This document shows positions 1 to 9,825 of a stretch of 64,000 nt of DNA, one piece after another (the stretch's first letter is position 1; each line of letters opens with the position of its first letter). Origin of the DNA: Siphonodentalium dalli (lineage: Eukaryota > Mollusca > Scaphopoda > Gadilida > Siphonodentaliidae); the NCBI GenBank assembly GCA_032622095.1, contig CP136068.1, forward strand, positions 9,213,314-9,277,313, read 5' to 3'. A program made the translations under genes and the position numbers. The notes beneath the pieces were generated by a model that ran no database searches, was not told where the DNA came from, and saw nothing but the letters and a program-made list of their open reading frames with translations.

Positions 1-65
1 GAATTATCATTATACAAGGCCACCAAATGTCGTACAATAAGTATTGTATTGTAGCAGGTGAGTAA

Positions 66-197
66 CAGGCCTAAATGGAATGAGGTACCCAGAGGGTCAA
101 TTTGGCGATGCTAGCCTGCTGTGTGGGATAGCATCACAATATTTACCCTCTAGGGACCTCATTCTGCTAATGACAGACACACTATTTGCAGGCTTGG
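66..197. mobile_element. GAGG element, truncated copy
   Basis: The hairpin half of the GAGG element (described at 34242-34689) is present: a GAATGAGGTACCC arm, a central GATGCTAGCC...GGGATAGCATC stem, and a GGGACCTCATTCTGC arm followed by the AATGACAGACACACTATTTG tail and GGCTTGG end. The other ~300 bp of the element is missing. Confidence 0.7.
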
Positions 198-239
198 TTC
201 CAGAGACATAAATCTCATAAGATTTCATTGGCAGTTCAT

Positions 240-493
240 TGGCGTTCTTTGTTGGTGAATACCTGATATGGAATTAATAAAGAGCGTTTATGCCATGTGT
301 GTGTGATTAGCCAGTAGCATTGTGCTGTCTTCTGTAACACAATCAGGATCTTGCTTAGGTAAAATATAGTAGGTCTTTATGATAACATGCTGTTTACGCG
401 ATGGTCATGGTATATATGAACGGAACTGTATGCGTTTTACTGTTTTTCTGTTTACGGTGTTTGGAACAAATATGAATATTTTCGACAATTAAG
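240..493. mobile_element. Diverged fragment related to TTAA-6 element
   Basis: It shares CTGATATGGAATTAATAAAGAGCG (read in pieces) and a GTTTACGGTGTTTGG stretch with the element at 47505-48037, in the opposite orientation. It ends near a TTAA at 490-493. The ends are too eroded to define boundaries. Confidence 0.4.
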
Positions 494-499
494 GCCGCA

Positions 500-975
500 C
501 GTGCCTTTAAAGAATGTTAAAGAAAAAAATAATAAAATTGTTAAAGAATGTAAGAAAAAATTATAAAATTGTTAAAGAATATAAGAAAAAATATTATAAA
601 AATTGTTATAGCATGTAAGAAAAAATTATAAAAAAATTATAAAAATTGTTAAAGAACGTAAAAAAAAATTATAAAATTGTTAAAGAATGTAACAAAAATT
701 TATAAAAAAATTATAAAGTATTGTTAGGCCAATGTATTCTCTTATATATGTGAGGCGACCTATGGTCGACTCACATACATAAGAGAATGCATTCTCACAG
801 GGTCTTTAATGCTGCACCAGCACAGCTCCCTATCGGAGACTCACATACATAAGAGAATGCATTCTCACAGGGTCTTTAATGCTGCACCAGCACAGGTCCC
901 TATCGGAGACTCACATACATAACAGAATGCATTCTCACAGGGTCTTTAATGCTGCACCAGCAAAGCTCCCGTCAT
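500..975. mobile_element. Degenerate TTAA-2 element with amplified internal repeats
   Basis: An A-rich tandem array (TTGTTAAAGAATGTAAGAAA units, about 510-720) precedes one Hp-type hairpin (about 724-795), and then a tandem triplication of a 70-bp unit (starts near 768, 838 and 908). The right end reads GCTCCCGTCATGAACCTC, the decayed TTAA-2 terminus. The 5' terminus is not recognisable. Confidence 0.6.
768..975. repeat. 70-bp tandem repeat, three copies
   Basis: GACTCACATACATAA recurs at exactly 70-bp spacing (768, 838, 908). Each unit carries the right half of the Hp hairpin plus a GGTCTTTAATGCTGCACCAG spacer. Units differ by only a few bases, so the amplification is recent. Confidence 0.85.
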
Positions 976-1008
976 GAACCTCATAGAAACTGAAAGTTTA
1001 TATCATAC

Positions 1009-1227
1009 CAAGAATGAGCCAAGGGCGTATTTCTCCGACTTGGAGATCTTTCCTCATATCAGCCACAAATCCATATCCAGGGTCAACCACCTCTTTTATG
1101 ATCCTCCTGTCGCTGTGGGCATCTTTGCTCTCTACATACTTCTTACCATCCATCGTCTCAATCTGTGTCTCGGTAGCCTTCAGTTGGCTCTTGTCAAATT
1201 TCTGCACACTTGAAAATAAATCTGCAG
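1009..1227 (-). CDS. DUSP19: DUSP19-like phosphatase, N-terminal exon
   Basis: This is an internal or first coding exon of a homologue of dual-specificity phosphatase 19 (SKRP1), a small cytoplasmic phosphatase linked in vertebrates to JNK-pathway regulation. The translated segment contains MDGKKYVES, VVDPGYGFVADM and DLQVGEIRPWLILG. The last matches the segment directly before the catalytic domain in vertebrate DUSP19 (family knowledge). The 3' boundary is a good donor, CTTG|GTATGA, with last exon base 1009, leaving one base of a Gly codon. The 5' boundary is set at the acceptor TTTCAG ending at 1228. The open frame runs to 1240 and is stopped just beyond. The first in-frame ATG is at 1153-1151, but homology extends upstream of it, so a short upstream exon probably supplies the start. 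The partner exon in matching phase is at 19908, on the other strand. Confidence 0.85.
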
Positions 1228-1240
1228 CTGAAACGGTCAA

Positions 1241-2100
1241 TTATGAAAGTTATGAATAAATCTGTTCAGTCACTTTTTTTATTAAGCAATGGCAGATGCG
1301 TATTTGTCGTGACCTAAAGATGTCTTATTATCACACATTTGTTCCAATTTGGGTGACACAACGTGTGATGGAATTTCGGAGTATTGGAGGTTCGTGGTAC
1401 AGAGTTTTGGACCTTCAGGCAATCGAACCCAAGAAGATTAAGCCGGAAAAATCTTAGTACAGGAAACTCTGGGATATAAAATTTCAAATTCCAAATTCCA
1501 GACATTATATGTCTAAAGCAAGTCTGACGAATTTCACAGAGATCTACATGTATATACGCGCGGACTGATGTTTTAGAGACAATTTAAGCACCATTTTTCT
1601 GACAACGTTGTATAAGTATTTAACACTACTGATCGATCCGCTATAAGTATATATACATAATAAATACCGTTATATGTGTTTTTGTGTTGATTTTTAACAT
1701 TAAAAATTGTTGGCAGCTATTTGCGGTCTGGATCGTACATACGCAATCCTATAATATTCCACTTGAATTATCCCAACGAATATCAGTAGCTTTGTTTGGT
1801 TTGTAATGTATAATTATATCAACACGATTAAACATCGATACTTAGCCATTTTTCTTCTGACATTTATAACCGTTTCAAAATTTATTTTGTGACTTCTTGG
1901 TTAACCGGAAATTCACAGAGAATTGCAATCGTTTTAGTCCTGTCTAAGTTTCGTTTCCAATTATAGTCTATAGAACTCAGTAAAATATAGTTCACATGAC
2001 CACGAACTGGATCACGCCACAATTATTTACTCCATATCCATGCCCGTGCCGTAGCTATTGAATAGATATTCATGCATGGCATGATCAAGACCACGAACAG
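1241..2100. other. No recognisable feature
   Basis: AT-rich sequence with only short open frames. If the phosphatase gene reads right to left here, its 5' exon and promoter would lie in this stretch. I could not identify either. Confidence 0.5.
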
Positions 2101-2104
2101 ACCT

Positions 2105-2620
2105 TTGTCGGAAAAAGTTTGGCTATCGAGTATATGCCGACGTCGACAGCATGCATGCACCGATGTCGGGTGGCTAACTGGGATATCTCTATTTTGCTGA
2201 GGCCCAGTCGAAAGGGTGGTTATGGGAATATCGTTTAGTCCTGAATTTTCGTTTTTTCAGCTTCGTCGGCGAATGACATGAAGTCGATTTGCAATTTTTG
2301 GATACCGGTACTGACTATTTGGCGACATCCTATATAGCAAACGGCCACACCGACAGAAATTAGGCCGATCGATGTCGGCGTATGCCTTCGTGCCGACCAC
2401 AACGTGCCGACTGTGGTCGGCTGCCAACCATTTGCCAACGTCGCTTGCCGACGTCATTGCCGATGGCCATGCCGACGTCGGCAAATGACATCAAACCGAC
2501 AGTGGTCGGCATGACGTCGGCTGCCAATGTCGGACCGACTTCATAGCCGATGGCCACGCCAACAGCCAACGTCGCTGCCGACGTTGGGCCGACGTCTGGT
2601 GGCTATCTGGGATAGTACTT
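2105..2620. mobile_element. CpG-rich repeat of GCCGACGTCGG words
   Basis: GC-rich island in AT-rich surroundings, built of irregular GCCGACGTCGGC and CGACTGTGGTCGG words in both orientations. A direct repeat, GTCGGGTGGCTAACTGGGATA near 2163 and GTCTGGTGGCTATCTGGGATA near 2595, marks both sides. It resembles a non-autonomous element with self-complementary internal repeats. Overlapping minus-strand open frames here arise from the repeat and are not genes. Confidence 0.55.
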
Positions 2621-3457
2621 TATTAGTAGATATTCATGGCATGGTCTGTAGTTCACCCAGACATTGATAGGAACCTGGAACTTGATTGCTGTGTTGTATT
2701 CTTTGATCACTGTATCGTTGATTCAAGATCCCTGGTGCTGTTTTATTTGCTTGACCATCAGTACGTTAAACACTAGATGCTCTCATCGGTGCTTGATGAA
2801 TAACTGCCCAAATTAATTGGCTCGAAAATAGGATATGTTGTTGATATATGATATATTATGCATACATACACATTATAGCAATATTTCTGACAATCTGGCA
2901 ACGTGATATGATATAAATTACGGTCCGTTATCCCTCAAACTTGAGTTACAAGTCTTTAAATAGCAAAGATGTCATGAAATCATTGCCAAATTGGGCGGGT
3001 GTGTAAAAAGAATGAATCGGAAATGAACAAATCACATTCTGAAATTGAGTTTAAATTATGAGTGATTAAAATCAACGATATCGATTTCGCCAAAATGATT
3101 TGTGACAACTGACTGCTAGTTCGATTACAACTCGGCAATAAATCAGAATAAATAAAACTAAATGAGTAAAAAAAATTCTTATATTGTCAGATTCCTGTTC
3201 CTATTTTTTGCTAACTCTTTGTATTTCTATAAATAAACATGTTGTCATATCGAGATGTCACAAGAGTTGATAAAGACGTGTGTATATCAAATTCAACCGT
3301 TTCCACAAACATAATGGCTTAATTTCTGAACTGAAATCTGGCACATAATACAAGGACGATGTGAAAAGAAAATCATTCTAAAATTTCAGAAACAATGACA
3401 GTGGGACAAGTTCCGACAACACATTCCATTTCCAAATGTGCTAATTCCTCAATTTGT
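2621..3457. other. No recognisable feature
   Basis: Low-complexity AT-rich DNA. No long open frame, splice-framed exon or clear inverted repeat was found. Confidence 0.5.
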
Positions 3458-3749
3458 ATGGGAGGCCAAATTCACATTTAATAATCAATTGCGCTTAAGT
3501 TGATTGCGCTTAAGCGCAATCAATTGCGCTTAAGCGCAAATACATCAATTGCGCTTAAGCGCAAATACCACATATTGTGCTTAAACGCAAATATGGCATT
3601 TAAGCTTAAGCGTAATTGTGACTACTGTCTAACCTACCCATAAACTATTAGCATGACCTGGTGTATCACCAGCTAGCAACACAGATGAGCATTGGGCTAT
3701 AATTTTGAACTGTACTCAACAGTCAACTGTGAGTATGTGTTCAACAAGG

Positions 3750-4380
3750 AGAATCCCTAATTACATATTATCAGCATCCCTCTATCCAAAGAATTGATGT
3801 CGCCTTCCCGGAACTCTAGTAATTTTTTGTATGATGTTTTTAATGTATTTTTGCGCAGATTTTAACCTTTACTATGGTAATATACGTGTACATGCATGCG
3901 GTGTCACTGCATGAGGGCTTTCTTACCTCATACAGTAATGCTCTAATTAATCAACTTCTTAACCACAGCAGAATTATGGGTAACTTTTCAGGATTTAGTC
4001 GGAAATATGGCTTGTTGCCATTCATCGAAAAGCTCTCGAGAGCTTTCTGATGAATGGCAACAAGCCATATATTTCCGACTAAATCCTGAAAAGTTATCCA
4101 TAATTCTGATGTGGTTAAGGAGTCGATTAATTAGAGCATTACTGTATGGTTTACTTATTGACTTAAATCAGGGGGAAAAAACCCTATTTTCATATTATCA
4201 GCATCCCTGTCCAAAAAATGGTGTGTAATTACTGGAGCTTTGGTGTATCAGTCCTGGAGCTCTAGTTTTTCTTATTAAATCAGCATCTCTTGCACAAATC
4301 TATAGTATTTCCATGATCATATAGTGTGAATGTGGTGTCACCGAGGGCTTGCTTCCCTCATATGGTGTGCCTGTACATGT
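3750..4380. repeat. Diverged tandem duplication around a MITE
   Basis: ATATTATCAGCATCCCT and TCAC-GAGGGCTT-CTT-CCTCAT occur in the same order at 3766/3904 and at 4191/4336. A segment of roughly 420 bp was therefore duplicated. The mariner-like MITE lies between the two copies. Confidence 0.55.
3931..4146. mobile_element. Mariner-like palindromic MITE
   Basis: TA-CAGTAATGCTCTAATTAAT begins it and the complementary ATTAGAGCATTACTG-TA ends it. The arms of ~100 bp are nearly perfect complements meeting at GAAAAGCTCTCGAGAGCTTTC. TA flanks plus CAGT ends are typical of Tc1/mariner-derived MITEs. Confidence 0.8.
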
Positions 4381-4407
4381 ATACTCAAAAATTGAAGAAA
4401 ATCAATG

Positions 4408-4532
4408 TCGCCCCGACTAATACAGAAAGTAATGCTATTGCAAGTAGCCCCAACTAATATATACCGAAGATAATATAATGCTATCACGAGTCGCTCCAAC
4501 TAAAACAGAAGGTGATACTATTGCGAGTCAGC
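4408..4532. repeat. ~50-bp tandem repeat, three diverged copies
   Basis: The pattern GTCGC-CC-ACTAA-ACAGAA-GTAAT-CTAT recurs three times with substitutions. Confidence 0.6.
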
Positions 4533-4679
4533 CATTTTGATAAAGATGTTGGGCTAGCTCCCTACCCATCCAAACCAATGAAACCAAGAGGTGACATGTC
4601 AATAGGAGTTAATGCTAAGTTATGGAGAAACCTATTTATTCACCAGGGGTGTTTTGTTACATATAACCATGAATTGCGC

Positions 4680-5079
4680 TTAACCCTTTACCCAACAGAA
4701 GGGCCCTGTGCCAATGCATTCTCTTATATATGCGAGTCGACCATAGGTCGCCTCGCATATATAAGAGAATGCATTGGCTTAACACATTAAAAATTATAAA
4801 ATTGTTAAAGAATGTAAGAAAAAATGGTAAAAAGTGTTAAAAAAAGATTTTTTTTAGGCCAATGCATTCTCTTATATATGCGAGGCGACCTATGGTCGAC
4901 TCGCATATATAAGAGAATGCATTGGCACAGAGCATAACTGTAACTATCACAATGTGGTCAAGGAGCCGGTTCCAATGATATCCATATGTGTATGGTTCTA
5001 TTGAGACAGACCGAAGATATTTTAGGCTGTTGAAGCTTTATTTGGCCGGTTGTGGCCGGTTTGTTGGGTAAAGGGTTAA
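4680..5079 (+). mobile_element. TTAA-1 element (piggyBac-like MITE), reference copy
   Basis: 400 bp bounded by TTAA on both sides, with inverted ends CCCTTTACCCAACA / TGTTGGGTAAAGGG. Inside are two Hp hairpins (4711-4782 and 4858-4928, stem CCAATGCATTCTCTTATATA, inner stem CGACC-ATA-GGTCG) flanking an A/T spacer, then a unique right part with AACTGTAACTATCACAATG and TTTGGCCGG. No coding capacity. It sits in the centre of a GCGC-TTAA-GCGTAATT word of the host element, which gives the exact empty site. Confidence 0.9.
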
Positions 5080-5362
5080 GCGTAATTATGTGCGCTTAAG
5101 CGCAATTGATTGCGCTTAAGCACAATTAATTATTAAATGTGAATATGGCCTCCCATAAATTTGTCAATGTGGGACCACAGTGCATAAGTGGGACCAGTCC
5201 TAGCTCACAAGAAGCTCTTCAGATTTACTTTGATAGATTCAATACAGATGTTTTTCATGTATTTGACTCATTTGGGTCTAGACCAGTCCTAATTAAAAGT
5301 TTATGGGATGCCATTTTAACATTTATAAATAAATGGACTTTAGCGCAATTGAAATTATTTAT

Positions 5363-5733
5363 GAGGCCCCCACCCCCTCTTTTCGTACGCCGTATTCCAT
5401 GCCCTGTTATGAGGTACGCCGTATTCCGGCCCCTCTGTTAGGAGGTATTCGGTATTCCAAAAATACCGGTATTCGTACGCCGACCTTCGACGCCTTCCAA
5501 AATATGATCATAATAATAATATAAATGCAATTTTTGTCACAATAAATTGACGGTTTGACATATAGATCGTCGATCATCGTCATTTTAGATCATTTTAGAC
5601 GTGGACACTGCGGGATGACCGGCGTTCGTACAGCAATAGAAAATTTATCCGGAAAATTCCATATGGCTGTTATAACTGGTATTCCGTATTCCACCCTCTG
5701 TGGTATTCCGTATTCCAGGGGGGTGGGGGCCTC
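5363..5733. mobile_element. MITE with GAGGCCCCCACCCCC ends
   Basis: Inverted ends GAGGCCCCCACCCCC / GGGTGGGGGCCTC are flanked by ATTTAT on both sides (5357-5362 and 5734-5739), a 6-bp target duplication. The interior repeats GGTATTCCGTATTCC words. No coding frame. Confidence 0.75.
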
Positions 5734-5771
5734 ATTTATACACAAATGTAATTCAATATTATACCAATAAC

Positions 5772-5892
5772 TTGATTTTGGACGGCGTTATGGTTTATTA
5801 ACGGCCCAACAGAAATGCATGATTAACAGCCCTCGGGCTGTTAATCATTTTTGGAGGGCCATTAATAAACCTAACGCCCGACAAAATCATTG
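5772..5892. mobile_element. Foldback repeat
   Basis: GATTTTGGACGGCGTTATGG and the complementary CCTAACGCCCGACAAAATC enclose an inner palindrome, ATTAACAGCCCTCGGGCTGTTAAT. The whole segment folds into one hairpin. Confidence 0.7.
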
Positions 5893-6292
5893 TTATTACT
5901 ATTATTACCACTCTCTGAAATGAAACCCAACTAGAACCTAGATGAGTGAGTATAAGCAGCAATATGTCAACTGAAATAATAACTCTTTTAACAATTCAAA
6001 TCATGTGTCATCTGTTTGTTGTCAAACAAATTGACACGTGACTAATTAATATTATTTACCACGAAAATAGGGCCATATCTAAGGAAAATTCAGTCAGAAA
6101 TCTAATTTATTCCATTTGTTAGATAACATGCACTTGACTTACTCACCTTGAATGTGTTGTTGGTCTGGTATTACATCTACTACAGTAAAATATCAGTTTT
6201 ATTTCATAATAATATACTATAATCTTGTTTTAACAGAAATTCCGAATTCAGAAATTAGGTTGCGTTCGATTAGATTCCTAGCTAATCTTAAC

Positions 6293-6413
6293 CCGGAAGC
6301 GCGCCATTAATATCGTAACGCATAACTTCCAGTTTGATGCCGGGCGTTATGGCCGGAAGCGGGCCATTAATATCGTTAACGCATAACTTCCGGTTTGATG
6401 CCGGGCGTTATGG
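6293..6413. repeat. 60-bp tandem duplication
   Basis: Two near-identical units start with CCGGAAGCG at 6293 and 6353 and end in GATGCCGGGCGTTATGG. The GGGCGTTA words echo the foldback at 5772-5892, so this may be part of the same element. Confidence 0.8.
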
Positions 6414-6623
6414 CTTTTTACCGTTCGGGTAAAATACTGTTAATCTACTAGAGAACGCCCTCTAAAGTGGTAATAATTTTGCTTAACTGCCATTCATTTA
6501 ACATCATTTATATGGGGCAGCAATTATTATGGACATTTATGAGTCTCTCACTCCTTGGATTAAGAGTGTATTTTAATATTTGGACATTTTTAAGAGTCTC
6601 TTAGTCCTTCAAGGACATATGTG

Positions 6624-6963
6624 TACCCCGCTGGACAAAACAAGTGTCCATTGGCACCACGGTGTATTTGCAGTTCGGCCGCGGTGTCAGAGTTTGTAAC
6701 TGCAGTTGAGCACCGCGGCCGAACGGCAAGTACACCGCGGCCGAATGGCAAGTACACCGCGGCCGAACTGCAAGTACACCATGGCCGAAAGGCAACTACA
6801 ACGCGGCCGAATGGCATGTACACCGTGGTTAGATTTCTGGTTTGTATCGTCTTTTTTCAGTTTAATGAACGTACAGTACGGTGTACATGTAGTTGCATTT
6901 TGGCGTGGTGGCAACGCTAACCGCACCGCGGTTAAGTGGACACTTGTTTTGTCCAGCAGGGTA
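6624..6963. mobile_element. CCGC element (GC-rich MITE), reference copy
   Basis: Flanked by TA. Inverted ends are CCCCGCTGGACAAAACAAGT and ACTTGTTTTGTCCAGCAGGG. The interior is made of ~22-bp words around CACCGCGGCCGAACGGCAAG, in both orientations. All open frames of 64-144 codons here are read-through of these words on either strand and are not genes. Confidence 0.85.
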
Positions 6964-7609
6964 TGTACGCATGCAATGACTCGTAAATTTCCAAATATTA
7001 AAATATCTCTTAATCCGAACAGTCTAATTTGTTGGACTACAATTACGCTTACAATGAGCGCAGTTAAAAGCTCTGTAATTTCAATTGTGCTTAAGCGCAA
7101 TTGAATTGCACCTAAACACAATTATTGATCACCATAAACAAAACCCCCTTAATTTTTATAGAATAGTCTGAAGGATGGCTATCCAGAGCAAGAACATAAA
7201 ACAACCAGCTAAACATGAGTATGTACATGTATGGGAGGCCAAATTCACATTTAATAGCTAATTACGCTTAGGCATATTGCCATTATGCTTAAGTGTAATT
7301 GGTTTTCATAGCCTTTCTACCTTAATGCGTACATATAATGGTATCATCTAAGGTAAATAAATGTCAAAAGTTACTCGCATGAGTAATTGGATGCATCCAT
7401 TTCAGCTTCAGGGGAGTTTTGAGATATGGAATTTTAATTACACTTAATAAGAGTAAGTGTACCGGTTATTCAAATTCCAAGTATGCCATTACGCTTAAGC
7501 TTAAGCGTAATTGAATTTTAATTAAGCTTAAGCATAATTAAATTTCCATATCCAATTTTCACATTTATTAATAATTGGACTTGCGTAATACATATGTACA
7601 TAGGGCTGT

Positions 7610-7960
7610 AACAATACGCTTGGTCATGATACGATACAAAACGCAATACATGATCAATGATACGATACATATCATGATACACTAAATTAGTGTTTTCGAA
7701 TAATTCACCACCTGAATTATCAGAACCGACATGTATATAACTGGAGTAGACCTCATTTTTATTTAGCTAGATGAGTCAAATACACATAATAGACATGTAA
7801 ACTTGAGATAAAATTGCATGTTTTGCATTTACACATGCCCACCTTAAGAAATTACTTGATTTTTTGTATCACGATACACATGTTGCATTACGATACACTA
7901 ACGTTTGAAAGTGTATCGCGATACATTGAATTAACGATGAATCGTTACAGCCCTAGTAAT
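7610..7960. mobile_element. Inverted repeat pair of CGATACA words
   Basis: ACAGCCCTAGT-type and CTGTAACAATACG-type ends (7607-7625 and 7940-7955) are complementary (AGGGCTGTAAC / GTTACAGCCCT). They enclose ATCATGATACACTAA / GTATCACGATACAC words. This fits a ~350 bp MITE with GGGCTGTAAC ends. Confidence 0.55.
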
Positions 7961-8252
7961 ACAATTGCTTATGGTCCAGTACATCTCTACACAATTAAGC
8001 GCAATTGAATTGCACTTAAGTTTTGTAAAATATCTCACTTGAACTTCATCCTGCAGACTATTCTGTATATACATGTATATAAGAATTAAGGGGGTTTTGT
8101 TTCTGGTGATTAATAGTTGCACTTAAACGCAATCCAATTTCTCTTTTAAGCTGCCCACATAATGTTAAATGAATTGCGCTTAAGTGCAACTGAATTACAT
8201 GTATGTACAACTAATTGCGATTTAAAAGCACAATAAATTGTGCAATTAATTG

Positions 8253-9580
8253 TTAGCTCAACTTACTTTGTAAGTTTGAGCTATTGCCTTGGTTTGGCGT
8301 CCGTGTGTCCGTGTGTGCGTGTGTCCGTCAACAATGTCCTTTGGCGCGGGCTACAGGTCGTACCTTTGGTCTGATCTTTATGAGATTTGTCATGAATGTT
8401 GACATTGACATGTAGATGGGAACGAGTCATTTTGGTGTCATTCGGCCAAAAAATATGGCCGCTGGTGGCCATCTTGGATTTCAAAATTCAATCCATTGGC
8501 GCGGGCTACAGGTCGTACTGTTCGTCTGATCATCATGAAATTTGTCATGGATGTTAATATTGACATTTAGATGGGAACGAGTCATTTTGGGGTCGTTCGG
8601 CCAAAAAACATGGCTGCCAGCAGCCATCGTGGATTTTACTCTTTGCATGACTAAATCCTTTGGCGCGGGCTACAGGTTGTAGCTTTGGTCGGAACTTCAT
8701 GAAATTTGTCATGGATGTTTACAATGACATGTAGATGGGAACGAGTTATTTTGGTGTCGTTCGGCCGAAAAACATGGCTGCCAGCAGCCATCTTGGATTT
8801 TACTCTTTGCATGACTAAATCCTTTGGCGCGGGCTACAGGTCGTACCTTTGGTCCGATGTTTATGAAATTTGTCATGAATGTTGCCATTGACATGTAGAT
8901 GGGAACGAGTCATTTTGGGGTCGTTCGACCGAAAAACATGGCCGCTGACGGCCATCTTGGATTTCAAATTTCAATCCATTGGCGTGGGCTACAGGTCGTA
9001 CTGTTCGTCTGATCATCATGATATGTCATAGATGTTAATATTGACATGTAGATGGGAACGAGTGATTTTGGGGTCATTCGGCCAAAAAACATGGCCGCCA
9101 GCAGCCATCTTGGATTTTACTCTTTGCATGACTAAATCCTTTGGCACGGGCTACAGGTCGTAGCTTTGGTCGGAACCTCATGAAATTTGTCATGGATGTT
9201 AACAATGACATGTAGATTGGAACGAGTCATTTTGGGGTCATTCGGCTGAAAAACATGGCTGCCAGCAGCCATCTTGGATTTTACTCTTTGCATGACTATA
9301 TCCTTTGGCGCGGGCTACAGGTTGTAACTTTGGTCAGATCTTCATGAAATTTGTCATGGATGTTAACAATGACACGTAGATGGGAACGAGTCCTTTTGGG
9401 GTCAATTGGCCAAAAAAACATGGCCGCCAGCAGCCATCTTGGATTTTACTCTTTGCATGACTAAATCCTTTGGCACAGGTTAGACATTTCAATTAGCACC
9501 TTTCCTATTCCTCCATTTACTGTCAACCATTAAATTATTCCCCTACCTAAGTTGAGCTACAGTGTCATTGACACTTTCAT
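8253..9580 (+). mobile_element. Helentron-like (pearl-type) element with tandem monomers
   Basis: The 5' end carries TAGCTCAACTTA followed by a hairpin (GCTCAACTTAC...GTAAGTTTGAGC). The 3' end carries the inverse TAAGTTGAGCTA, then the perfect short hairpin AGTGTCATTGACACT. Subterminal inverted repeats plus a 3' hairpin are hallmarks of Helentron-derived non-autonomous elements. In between are about eight monomers starting at 8341, 8496, 8660, 8824, 8979, 9141, 9304 and 9468 (TTGGCGCGGGCTACAGGT), in an a-b-c order. No Rep/helicase sequence. Confidence 0.8.
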
Positions 9581-9825
9581 ATTTAAGAGCAAATTCATTT
9601 GCGCTGGAGTCCAATTATATTTTTTAAATGTGAAAACGGCCTCACATAGTCCTTGACCAGTCATACATGTACACTATGTTGATACACTATTGTGTAATAA
9701 ACTGTAACCAAAATTTTCAACAGTTGGAAATTTCATGACGGACACAGGTTTTTTGTCTTTAATAATTGCAATAAAATTTCTGAAGAAATATTCTTTTACT
9801 TTAGACCAAAAATGGTGAATAATTA

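Larger units (their letters stand above)
3458..5156. mobile_element. Large TIR element with GCGCTTAAGCGC palindromes
   Basis: The ends are inverted repeats of about 42 bp with three mismatches, starting ATGGGAGGCCAAATTCACAT. The flanks CAATTTGT (3450-3457) and AAATTTGT (5157-5164) match at 7 of 8 bases, consistent with an 8-bp duplication and so a hAT-like mechanism. Subterminal regions hold clusters of the 16-bp palindrome TTGCGCTTAAGCGCAA. There is no transposase frame. A mariner-like MITE (3931-4146) and a TTAA-1 element (4680-5079) are nested inside. Confidence 0.75.
7231..9647. mobile_element. Second large palindrome-rich TIR element, decayed
   Basis: The left end ATGGGAGGCCAAATTCACAT is identical to that of the 3458-5156 element. 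The right end reads AAATGTGAAAACGGCCTCACAT, with several substitutions. GCGCTTAAG palindromes occur at about 7480-7560 and 7995-8220. The Helentron-like array 8253-9580 is nested inside. No convincing target duplication remains. Confidence 0.5.

Noticed and set aside
998-1240. Resemblance of FDKSQLKATETQ to a beta-thymosin/WH2 repeat
   Set aside because: The downstream DLQVGEIRPWLILG and the phase-matched catalytic exon identify the frame as DUSP19-like. The thymosin similarity is short and ends at once.
3475-3620. GCGCTTAAGCGC clusters as operator sites or a replication origin
   Set aside because: The clusters recur inside TIR-bounded repeats, so a transposon function is the simpler explanation.
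6590-7121. Frames of 64-144 codons on both strands, Arg/Pro/Cys-rich
   Set aside because: They arise from the GC-rich 22-bp words of the CCGC element and recur at 59872-60186.
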